Source: CALFMR01 sp035550595 (GTDB lineage Bacteria; Acidobacteriota; Vicinamibacteria; Vicinamibacterales; SCN-69-37). From it: a DNA stretch of 50,695 nt. The DNA is taken from the NCBI GenBank assembly GCA_035550595.1, contig DASZOV010000145.1, positions 1-50,695 of the forward strand. Reading direction: 5' to 3'. The number at the start of each line of letters is the position of its first letter. The stretch's first letter is position 1. Positions 1 through 7,540 of the stretch are shown piece by piece. Both the position numbers and the translations under genes were made by a program. The notes below the pieces were generated by a model. The model had not been told where the DNA came from and made no database searches. It saw only the letters and a program-made list of their open reading frames with translations.

Positions 1-65
1 GAACCAACAGAACCTGAACCCCGGAACCCGAACCCCGGAACCTTGAACCCTGGAACCCGGAACCG
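1..65. repeat. Degenerate heptamer array, GAACC type
   Basis: The pentamer GAACC recurs nine times, at 1, 10, 16, 24, 30, 38, 45, 53 and 60, with spacings of 6-9 (mean about 7) bases. The common unit is GGAACCC or GAACCCC. It lies directly downstream of the stop codon of the minus-strand pcm gene. Shorter runs of the same word occur at 11125-11142 and 33216-33230. No coding potential is apparent; it continues off the left edge. Confidence 0.8.
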
Positions 66-70
66 ATCCA

Positions 71-712
71 TCACTTCTTCATGAGCACGAACTGCACGCC
101 GATGGATGTGTGGCGTGTGATTTCGTTTCCGCGCTTGTCGATGATCACGATGCGCTGATCCCAGACCGTACCGACTGGAGCGACGAGCCGGCCGTCGTTG
201 GCGAGTTGGTCGATGAGGGCGGGCGGCACCTCAGGTGGAGCGGCCGTGAGGATGATGCGATCGAACGGCGCGGCCTCGGGCCAGCCGTCGTAGCCGCTGG
301 CTGTGCGCAGATGGACACGGTCGTACCCGAGCGCGGCGAGCGTGCGTGCGGCGCGGTCGGCGAGCTCCGGCACGATCTCGAGACTCCACACCTCTGCGCC
401 CATCTCTGCCAGCACGGCCGTTTGATAGCCGCTGCCCGTGCCGACTTCGAGCACACGCGCGCCTGGCTCGACGCCGAGCGCTTCGGTCATCCACGCGACG
501 ATGTAGGGCTGCGAGATCGTTTGGCCGAAGCCGATGGTGAGCGGCGAATCGGCGTAGGCGGCCGCGCGGGCATCGGGTAGCACGAATGCTTCACGCGGCA
601 CACGCGCCATGGCGTCGATGACGCGTTCGTCGCGGATCCCGCGTGCGCGCAGGTCGAACGGATCGGCGCTTCGGCCTGGCGTGTGCGTGGTCCGATCGGG
701 ATCGTCGGCCAT
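71..712 (-). CDS. pcm: Protein-L-isoaspartate O-methyltransferase
   Basis: Repairs aged proteins by methylating L-isoaspartyl residues with S-adenosylmethionine in the cytoplasm. The 213-aa protein has the family length. It shows the substrate-site stretch SPLTIGFGQTISQPYIVAWM, then SAM motif I as VLEVGTGSGYQTAVLAEM, and a later RIILTAAPPEVPPALIDQL segment, all typical of PCMT. The start lies only four bases after the glk stop, so glk and pcm form an operon. No good Shine-Dalgarno sequence is visible, which fits translation by re-initiation. The gene ends just before a heptamer array. Family assignment is firm. Confidence 0.95.
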   Translation of the reverse strand: MADDPDRTTHTPGRSADPFDLRARGIRDERVIDAMARVPREAFVLPDARAAAYADSPLTIGFGQTISQPYIVAWMTEALGVEPGARVLEVGTGSGYQTAVLAEMGAEVWSLEIVPELADRAARTLAALGYDRVHLRTASGYDGWPEAAPFDRIILTAAPPEVPPALIDQLANDGRLVAPVGTVWDQRIVIIDKRGNEITRHTSIGVQFVLMKK

Positions 713-716
713 CGCG

Positions 717-1715
717 CTACCGCCGCTGGATGAGCTCCGCTGCGCGCACCGACGCGCCGATGAGGCCGGCCTTCGGGTTGAGGATGACCGTGACCGGGAT
801 GTTCGCGAGGAGCGTGTCGAGCGGCGCCTTGTCGCGGAAGGCGCGCATGAAGCCGCCTTGCTCGATGGCCGGCAGGATCTTCGGCGCGATGCCGCCGCTC
901 ACGTAGATGCCGCCAGTGGCCACCGATCGCAGCGCGAGATTGCCCGCTTCGGCGCCGTACGCCTCTACGAACATGTCCAGGGCCTCGACGCAGCGCGCGC
1001 ACGAACCGGCCAGCGCGTTTTCGCTCACCGCGGCAGCGGCCTCGTCTTCGCCTGCCGAGAGCGCCGTGCAGCCGTCGCCCGGCGCGTCGCGATGGGTGAA
1101 GCGCGCAACGTTGACGAGTCCCGGGCCCGACAGCACGCGTTCGTTCTCGACGCGGCCGAAGCGGTTGATGAGCATCTCGGCGAGCGCGAGCTCGCGCGCG
1201 TTGCGCGCGGCGAAATCCGCGTGGCCACCCTCTGACGGCGACGGGACGAAACGCCCGTCCACGTAGTGCAGCTCCGCTTCGCCGAGTCCGGTGCCGGCGG
1301 CAATGATCGCCGCGTTGCCCTGCGGCTTCGGATCGCCGGCCTGCAGCACGCAGCGTTCGTCCGGATGGAGCACGAGCACCGAGTACGCCATCGCCTCGAG
1401 ATCGTTCAGGAGCGCGGCGGGGCAATGACCGAGTTGCGCCGCGACGACGCCGAGATCGACGTGCCAGCCGGCGTTGGTGAGCACGGCCGTGAGCCCGTCG
1501 ACGAGACCGGCGACGCCCGCGCACACCGCGTCCACGCGTGGACGGTCGACGTCGTCGAGGAACGTCTGCACGAGGTGCGCGAAGCTGTCGAAGTCCTGCG
1601 TCGCATATTCGCGCGTGACGACGTCCTCGGGCCGGCCGCCCGATGGACGGAACAGACCGATGAGCGTCTTCGTGCCGCCGACGTCGGACGCGAGGATGAG
1701 AGGAGACGGAGGCAT
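717..1715 (-). CDS. glk: Glucokinase (Glk family)
   Basis: Phosphorylates glucose to glucose 6-phosphate with ATP. The 332-aa protein matches E. coli-type Glk rather than ROK kinases: N-terminal phosphate loop ASDVGGTKTLIGLF, an NDLEAMAY catalytic-Asp segment, AAGTGLGEAEL, then SEGGHADFAARN and VLSGPGLVN, all in the expected order. The open frame continues upstream through a heptamer array, but homology starts at the ATG at 1715. That array stands only five bases from the start codon, and there is no Shine-Dalgarno sequence. It is followed after four bases by pcm. Enzyme class is secure; in vivo sugar specificity is inferred. Confidence 0.93.
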   Translation of the reverse strand: MPPSPLILASDVGGTKTLIGLFRPSGGRPEDVVTREYATQDFDSFAHLVQTFLDDVDRPRVDAVCAGVAGLVDGLTAVLTNAGWHVDLGVVAAQLGHCPAALLNDLEAMAYSVLVLHPDERCVLQAGDPKPQGNAAIIAAGTGLGEAELHYVDGRFVPSPSEGGHADFAARNARELALAEMLINRFGRVENERVLSGPGLVNVARFTHRDAPGDGCTALSAGEDEAAAAVSENALAGSCARCVEALDMFVEAYGAEAGNLALRSVATGGIYVSGGIAPKILPAIEQGGFMRAFRDKAPLDTLLANIPVTVILNPKAGLIGASVRAAELIQRR

Positions 1716-1719
1716 GTGG

Positions 1720-1751
1720 GAAGTTAGAAGTTGGAAGCCAGAAGCCAGAAG
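1720..1751. repeat. Perfect 7-bp tandem array, GAAGNNN type
   Basis: GAAG occurs at 1720, 1727, 1734, 1741 and 1748, exactly seven bases apart, with units GAAGTTA, GAAGTTG, GAAGCCA, GAAGCCA, GAAGTGT. It occupies the immediate 5' side of glk. A near-identical array in the other orientation lies at 14234-14265. Confidence 0.9.
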
Positions 1752-1829
1752 TGTGCGGCCACAAGCCGGACGTTCGCGCGTGCTTGCACGGTTCGGCGGA
1801 ACGGCGGCGATCGGCGGTCGCAGTCTGAC

Positions 1830-1835
1830 TATAAT
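1830..1835 (+). promoter_or_regulatory. Consensus -10 box, predicted leaderless start
   Basis: A perfect TATAAT is separated by only six bases from the ATG at 1842. A start site about seven bases after the box would fall on the start codon itself, predicting a leaderless mRNA. No recognisable -35 hexamer lies at 16-18 bp spacing and there is no room for a ribosome binding site. Confidence 0.55.
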
Positions 1836-1841
1836 CCTTCC

Positions 1842-2756
1842 ATGTCTTCTGCGCCTGCCATCACGCACGTCGGTTTCATCGGTCTCGGCATCATGGGGAA
1901 ACCGATGACGCGCAACCTGCTCAAGGCGGGTTTCGACGTGACCGTGCACAGCCGGACGCGATCGAAAGTGGACGAGCTCGCCGGTGAAGGCGCGCACGCG
2001 GCGGACAGTCCCGCGGCCGTGGCCGAGCGATCGGATCTCGTCATCACGATGGTGCCCGATTCGAGCGACGTCGAGCTCGTCGCGCGCGGGCCGAAGGGCG
2101 TGTTCGAAGGGCTGCGCAAGGGCGCGATCGTGGCCGACATGTCGACGATCTCGCCGTCGGTCACACGCGCGTTGGCGGAAGACGCGGCGTCGCGCGGCGC
2201 GTCGTGGCTCGATGCACCGGTCTCGGGTGGCGACTCGGGCGCAATCGCCGGGACGTTGACGATCATGGTCGGCGGCGACGCGGCGGCGTTCGAACGCGCG
2301 CGGCCCGTCTTCCAGGCGATGGGCAAACGCATCACGCACATCGGACCGTCCGGTCACGGCCAAACCGCGAAGCTCTGCAATCAGATTCTCGTTGCCGTCA
2401 ATCTGCTCGCGACGAGCGAATCGCTCGTCCTGGCCGCCAAGGCCGGGCTCGATCTCGAGCGCCTGCACCAGGCGCTCTCGGGCGGCGCCGGCAACAGTTG
2501 GTCGTTCGAGAACCTCGGTCGCAAGATGCTCGCGCGCGACTTCGCGCCCGCGTTCATGGTCCGCCTCCAGCAAAAAGATCTCCGCCTCGTCGGCGAAGCC
2601 GCCCGCGAGCTGAGCGCGCCCGTTGTCGGCACGTCGGTCGTCGAACAGTTGCTGCGTGCGCTCGAGGCATCGGGCCGGGGCGACGATGGCACGCAGGCGC
2701 TCGTCACCGTGCTCGAATCGCTTGCGCAGACGACCGTGCAGGGAGCCCGTGCGTAA
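1842..2756 (+). CDS. NAD(P)-dependent beta-hydroxyacid dehydrogenase
   Basis: Member of the 3-hydroxyisobutyrate / 2-hydroxy-3-oxopropionate (tartronate semialdehyde) reductase family, 304 aa, the usual length. Visible: Rossmann signature GFIGLGIMGKPMTRNLLKAG at the N-terminus, the substrate-site DAPVSGGDSGAIAGTL, and GHGQTAKLCNQ with the catalytic lysine, followed by the all-helical C-terminal domain. The frame is open upstream, but homology begins at the ATG at 1842, which follows a consensus -10 box by six bases. The next gene overlaps its stop by eight bases. Exact substrate (hydroxyisobutyrate, glycerate or succinic semialdehyde type) cannot be read from the sequence. Confidence 0.9.
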   Translation: MSSAPAITHVGFIGLGIMGKPMTRNLLKAGFDVTVHSRTRSKVDELAGEGAHAADSPAAVAERSDLVITMVPDSSDVELVARGPKGVFEGLRKGAIVADMSTISPSVTRALAEDAASRGASWLDAPVSGGDSGAIAGTLTIMVGGDAAAFERARPVFQAMGKRITHIGPSGHGQTAKLCNQILVAVNLLATSESLVLAAKAGLDLERLHQALSGGAGNSWSFENLGRKMLARDFAPAFMVRLQQKDLRLVGEAARELSAPVVGTSVVEQLLRALEASGRGDDGTQALVTVLESLAQTTVQGARA

Positions 2757-3855
2757 GATCGCGCGTCACCGGGACACGAGCGCCGCGCTCGACGCGGCGG
2801 CTGCGGTCCAGCCGTTGGTGGGACAGCGCGTCGCCCTTGCCGGCAAGCTCGGTCTGCTCACACGCCGCGACGTGCGGTCGCTCGTCGAACGCCTCGGCGG
2901 TTCGTTCTCGCCCGAGATCACCGCGGAGACGACGGTCGTCGTCGCCGGCGATGACGCGGTCGACGTGCCGCCGACGGTCACGCGCGTGCTGAGTGAAAGC
3001 GATCTCTGTCGCGAGGCCGGCCTGCCCGATCCAGCGACGCTGCGCGATCAGTACTACTCGTCGCGCGATCTGCGCGGCATGTATCCCGTGCTGCGCGACG
3101 AGCACCTGCGCCAGCTCGAGCGATGGCGCCTCGTGCGTCCGGTCGCGGGCCGCTATTCGTTCTCGGACCTCACGGTCATTCGACAGGCCGCAGCCGGGAT
3201 CGAGCGCGGCACGCCGCTTCAGGCCATCCTGCGCGAGTTGTCATCTGACCCTGACGGCCAGTTGGCGCTGGACTTCGCGGCCGCCTCGCCGGGCGATCGC
3301 CAACCAGCACGCGTCGTCGCGCTGCCGGCGCGGCCCGGCGTGGCGAAGGCGCCGTCGCTGCCGGCCACGCGCGCGGATCAGATTGCCGCGGCCAACCAGG
3401 TGCTCGCCGCGAAGTACTTCCTCGAGGGCGCGGAACTGGACGACGGGGAGCATCGCGATCTGGACGCGGCGGCCGCGGCCTATCGCCGCGCGGCGCTCTT
3501 CGACCCGCAGCTCGTGCCGGCCATCGTCAATCTGGCCAACGTTCATTACGAACGCGACCGGCTCGTCGAGGCGGAAGCGCTGTACGAGAAGGCGATCCGT
3601 CTCGACAACGAGTGCTTCGAGGCGTACTTCAACCTCGGCAACATCCACCACGATCTCGGCCGCTATCAGGACGCCGTCGCCGCCTACCAGGACGCGCTGG
3701 CGCTCAATCCCACGTATCCCGAGGCGCACTTCTACCTGGCCGTCACGCTCGAGAAGCTCGGCCGATCCGCCGACGCCCGCCCGCACTGGCGCGAATACCG
3801 CGCGCTCGCCCCGGACGGCGAGTTCGTCGAGCTCGCGAAAGAATTCTCGGAATAA
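2749..3855 (+). CDS. BRCT - MerR-like HTH - TPR protein
   Basis: A 368-aa protein starting at GTG 2749, which overlaps the upstream stop by eight bases and has GGGAG a few bases before it. About residues 24-80 look like a BRCT domain of DNA-ligase type (GQRVALAGKLGLLTR, then ERLGGSF, then TTVVVAGDD). Residues about 100-163 look like a MerR-type winged helix (YYSSRDLRGMYPV, LRQLERWRLVRPVAGRYSFS, then VIRQAAAGIERGTPL). Residues about 205-365 form TPR repeats, for example ALYEKAIRLDNECFEAYFNL. No enzyme motif is visible. A regulator that binds DNA and docks partners is an inference; the function is unknown. Confidence 0.75.
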   Translation: MRKIARHRDTSAALDAAAAVQPLVGQRVALAGKLGLLTRRDVRSLVERLGGSFSPEITAETTVVVAGDDAVDVPPTVTRVLSESDLCREAGLPDPATLRDQYYSSRDLRGMYPVLRDEHLRQLERWRLVRPVAGRYSFSDLTVIRQAAAGIERGTPLQAILRELSSDPDGQLALDFAAASPGDRQPARVVALPARPGVAKAPSLPATRADQIAAANQVLAAKYFLEGAELDDGEHRDLDAAAAAYRRAALFDPQLVPAIVNLANVHYERDRLVEAEALYEKAIRLDNECFEAYFNLGNIHHDLGRYQDAVAAYQDALALNPTYPEAHFYLAVTLEKLGRSADARPHWREYRALAPDGEFVELAKEFSE

Positions 3856-3977
3856 CGCGCGCGGCCGCACTCGCGGGTGCGACCGCTTACGTTCGGTTCA
3901 CATCACCTGCGAGCCGCGATCCTCCGGCCATGCTGGCCAGCGGACCGCGGCCCACAGTTCGTTACTTCGTTCGTGGC

Positions 3978-4508
3978 TTATTGGTGTGACGCCGCGTAGT
4001 CGAGCGCGAACTGACGGAGCGGCGTGCTCGTCAGTCCCAACCCCGCGGCTTCCTCCGACGCCCGGTCGGCATCCCAGTGATCGACGACGATGCGTTTGAT
4101 GAGCCACATGGCCGCGGCACGGTTGCCGGTGGCGCAGTGGATGAACGCCGGTTCCGCGCCCGGCGTCCGAAGCGCGACGAGGAACGCGTCCGCCGACTTG
4201 GGATCGGGGTTGGCGCCGTTGACGGGCACGTGGAAGTACTTCAGGCCGGCACGTTCGGCGGCCGCCTGTTCGGCTTCCACGTTGGCGCCGGGCTCGTTCG
4301 CCTGACGCAGGTTGATGACGGACGCAAAGCCGAGCTTCTTGATCTCGGGCATGGCCGTGTCGGCATCGACGGCGCCGGCGCACGCGACGGTCGTCTCGAC
4401 GTGAGCGTAATTCCGGACACCCGCGACCACCCCTTTGACCGGCTGCTGGGCGCCGACGGGGAGAGCGAAGACAGCGACGATCCCGAACGCGAGGATTGGT
4501 CTGAGCAT
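3978..4508 (-). CDS. Secreted DUF442-like phosphatase-fold protein
   Basis: A 176-aa protein with an N-terminal signal peptide (MLRPILAFGIVAVFALPVGA, cut before QQP). The core is a dual-specificity-phosphatase-like fold: FASVINLRQANEPG, then FHVPVNG, then the active-site loop HCATGNRAA with Cys125 and Arg130. The loop is CX4R, one residue shorter than the classical CX5R, as in DUF442 / beta-lactamase-hydrolase-like proteins. Signal peptide and exact substrate suggest an exported enzyme of unknown target. I chose the ATG at 4508; an in-frame TTG ten codons upstream is possible but would bury the signal peptide. Confidence 0.7.
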   Translation of the reverse strand: MLRPILAFGIVAVFALPVGAQQPVKGVVAGVRNYAHVETTVACAGAVDADTAMPEIKKLGFASVINLRQANEPGANVEAEQAAAERAGLKYFHVPVNGANPDPKSADAFLVALRTPGAEPAFIHCATGNRAAAMWLIKRIVVDHWDADRASEEAAGLGLTSTPLRQFALDYAASHQ

Positions 4509-4553
4509 CGACGGATTGTCCACGAGCACCTGGGCCAACTCAATGAGAATCCG

Positions 4554-5036
4554 TCAGCTCTGCGATTCTTTCGGCGCCATGGCTGCTTTCATCCGCCGCT
4601 GCAACTCGTCGTCCGGCACGTCCTCGACGTGCGTCGCGAGATACCAGTAGTGGCCGAACGGATCTTCGAGCATGCCGCCGCGATCGCCGTAGAACTGGTC
4701 GGTGATCGGACGGATGGACGTGGCGCCGGCCTCGATCGCCCGCGCGAAGGCCGTGTCGACGTCGGCGAGGTAGACGTGCAGCGTCACGGGCGTGCGCTCG
4801 CCGCCTTTGGGCGCGAGAAAGCCCATCTCGGGAAACTCGTCAGCGAGCATGATCCGTGAATCGCCGATCTGGATCTCTGCGTGGCCGACGCGGCCGTCCG
4901 GCTGCATCATGCGCAGATATTCCGTCGCACCGAACACCTTGGCGTAGAACTCGATGGCCTTTGCCGCGCCTTTGATGCAGAGATACGGCGTGACGCTGTG
5001 ATAGCCCGGCGGAATGGGAGATGTGGCTTTGGGCAT
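4554..5036 (-). CDS. VOC / glyoxalase-like protein
   Basis: A 160-aa vicinal-oxygen-chelate fold protein of the PhnB-like subgroup. It has the paired beta-alpha-beta units: SVTPYLCIKGAAKAIEFYAK, GHAEIQIGDSRIMLADEFPE, then HVYLADVDTAFARAIEAGAT and MLEDPFGHYWYLATH near the C-terminus. Start at ATG 5036 is fixed by an AGGAGG seven bases upstream and a good promoter. The reaction is unknown; family members include antibiotic-resistance proteins, epimerases and non-enzymatic homologues. Confidence 0.88.
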   Translation of the reverse strand: MPKATSPIPPGYHSVTPYLCIKGAAKAIEFYAKVFGATEYLRMMQPDGRVGHAEIQIGDSRIMLADEFPEMGFLAPKGGERTPVTLHVYLADVDTAFARAIEAGATSIRPITDQFYGDRGGMLEDPFGHYWYLATHVEDVPDDELQRRMKAAMAPKESQS

Positions 5037-5043
5037 AACGGTT

Positions 5044-5049
5044 CCTCCT
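5044..5049 (-). promoter_or_regulatory. Consensus Shine-Dalgarno AGGAGG
   Basis: Plus-strand CCTCCT, read as AGGAGG on the minus strand, seven bases before ATG 5036. It decides the start of the VOC gene against a longer in-frame reading. Confidence 0.85.
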
Positions 5050-5060
5050 ATCAAGGGCGT

Positions 5061-5089
5061 ACCATAGGGGAACAAAAAGCGAAAATCAA
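5061..5089 (-). promoter_or_regulatory. Sigma70-type promoter for the VOC gene
   Basis: On the minus strand TTGATT (5084-5089) and TATGGT (5061-5066) are separated by exactly 17 bases in an A/T-rich stretch unusual for this genome. The predicted start site near 5054 leaves a leader of about 18 bases carrying the AGGAGG. Confidence 0.65.
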
Positions 5090-5141
5090 CGAGACGACGC
5101 CGAGAAGCGCCGCGCACATCGCAGCCGCGTTGATCGCGGTT

Positions 5142-5738
5142 CTACGTCTTGACCGAACCCACCCGGAGACGATCGAACCGTTTCATGATCTCGACGGGCT
5201 GATAGGACGCGACGCGGTCGAGTAGGGCGTTGACGTCCGTGTCGGCCAGCACCAGGTCGCGCTGTTCGGCGGCGAGAAATCGATCCTGGACGGCTCGTTC
5301 GAACAAGGCCAGCAGCGGGTCGTAGTAGCCCTCGACGTTCAACACGCCGCACGGCTTCCGGTGCAGGCCGAGCTGCGACCACGTCAGGACTTCGCAGAAC
5401 TCTTCGAAGGTGCCGTACCCGCCCGGCAGCGCAATGAAGGCGTCAGATGCCTCGGCCATGCGGGCCTTCCGTTCGTGCATGGACTGGACGACGACGAGTT
5501 CCGTAAGGCCGTTGTGAGCGACTTCCCAATCGACGAGCGCCTGAGGGATGACGCCGATCACGCGACCGCCCGCGTCGAGCGCCGCGTCGGCCACCACGCC
5601 CATCAACCCGACGTTGCCACCACCGTACACGAGCGTCAGGCCTCGATTCGCGAGCGTGCGGCCCAGCCGCTCAGCCAACTCGCGATAGATGGGTTTGTCT
5701 CCGAAACTGGATCCGCAGAATACGCAGACTGACTGCAT
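5142..5738 (-). CDS. LOG-family phosphoribohydrolase (TIGR00730)
   Basis: A 198-aa Rossmann-fold protein of the lysine-decarboxylase-like / LOG family, whose characterised members release cytokinin base from its 5'-monophosphate or hydrolyse nucleotide monophosphates. Motifs: VCVFCGSSFGDKP, LVYGGGNVGLMGVVADAAL, MHERKARMAEASDAFIALPG, and the signature PGGYGTFEEFCEVLTWSQLG with catalytic Arg/Glu. I place the start at 5738 where homology begins; an upstream ATG at 5780 adds fourteen residues with no ribosome binding site. Neighbours are unrelated. Confidence 0.9.
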   Translation of the reverse strand: MQSVCVFCGSSFGDKPIYRELAERLGRTLANRGLTLVYGGGNVGLMGVVADAALDAGGRVIGVIPQALVDWEVAHNGLTELVVVQSMHERKARMAEASDAFIALPGGYGTFEEFCEVLTWSQLGLHRKPCGVLNVEGYYDPLLALFERAVQDRFLAAEQRDLVLADTDVNALLDRVASYQPVEIMKRFDRLRVGSVKT

Positions 5739-5819
5739 CGTCACGCCTTCGGCAGACGGCCTTCCAGCCTCGACGTCCATGAGGTGGAAAGACTGGAAGG
5801 ACGGTCGCTCTTTTCGAAT

Positions 5820-7097
<1,278 letters not shown>

Positions 7098-7108
7098 CTG
7101 GGTGCGAG

Positions 7109-7327
7109 CTAACGAGCGCGGAAGGTGATGATGCCGCGGACGGGATCGTACGGCGAAACGCCAACCGTCACGCGATCTCCGGGAACGACCTTGATACGAA
7201 AGCGGCGCATGCGGCCGCTCAACTGCGCCAGCACCTCGTGTCCCGAGTCCACCTGCACGCGGTAAAGGCCGCCGCTATGGACCGCCGTGACGGTGCCCTG
7301 GACATCTATCAGATCGTCCTTGCTCAA
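7109..7327 (-). CDS. infA: Translation initiation factor IF-1
   Basis: A 72-aa OB-fold protein, exactly the usual IF-1 length, when started at TTG 7327. It shows DLIDVQGTVTAVHSGGLYRV, then LAQLSGRMRRFRIKVVPGD and VGVSPYDPVRGIITFR, matching IF-1 segments that contact the A-site of the 30S subunit. An AAAGGA lies about ten bases before the TTG; a longer frame runs upstream through a dispersed repeat and is not credible. A helicase gene follows after eleven bases. The sequence is more divergent than typical IF-1, so it may be a second copy. Confidence 0.88.
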   Translation of the reverse strand: MSKDDLIDVQGTVTAVHSGGLYRVQVDSGHEVLAQLSGRMRRFRIKVVPGDRVTVGVSPYDPVRGIITFRAR

Positions 7328-7400
7328 ATTCGCTGTCCTTTCATCCGTATAAGCATAGCAGGGAAGGGGAAATGGGCAGAAGACAAGGGGCAGAACCAAG

Positions 7401-7494
7401 AAAAGATGGCACCGCGAGCCCCCGAACGTCGTGAGGGCGGCGAAGCGCCGTAGCGTTGGGGGTGGGGCCCCAACGCATTGCAAAGAAGATGACA
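7401..7494. repeat. Dispersed intergenic repeat, copy 1 (about 94 bp)
   Basis: About 94 bp that recur in reverse orientation at 14133-14226 with about seven or eight differences including one 1-base gap. The core contains a hairpin made by GCGTTGGGG and CCCCAACGC around six bases. It lies between the stop of the acyl-ligase fusion and infA. The rest of the 213-bp gap holds purine-rich sequence and a weak infA promoter. Confidence 0.9.
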
Positions 7495-7540
7495 GGACAG
7501 GGGCGGGGGCGGGGAGGCAACGCAACTGAAAAGAAGGCTC

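Noticed and set aside
1..65. CRISPR-like array
   Set aside because: Units are 6-9 bases with no spacers; a heptamer microrepeat, not CRISPR. No cas genes in the window.
717..2573. 618-codon extension of glk
   Set aside because: The part upstream of 1715 runs through the heptamer array and antisense to the dehydrogenase; homology starts at 1715.
7109..7525. Longer IF-1 frame
   Set aside because: The extra N-terminal part is translated repeat DNA; IF-1 length and ribosome site agree with TTG 7327.
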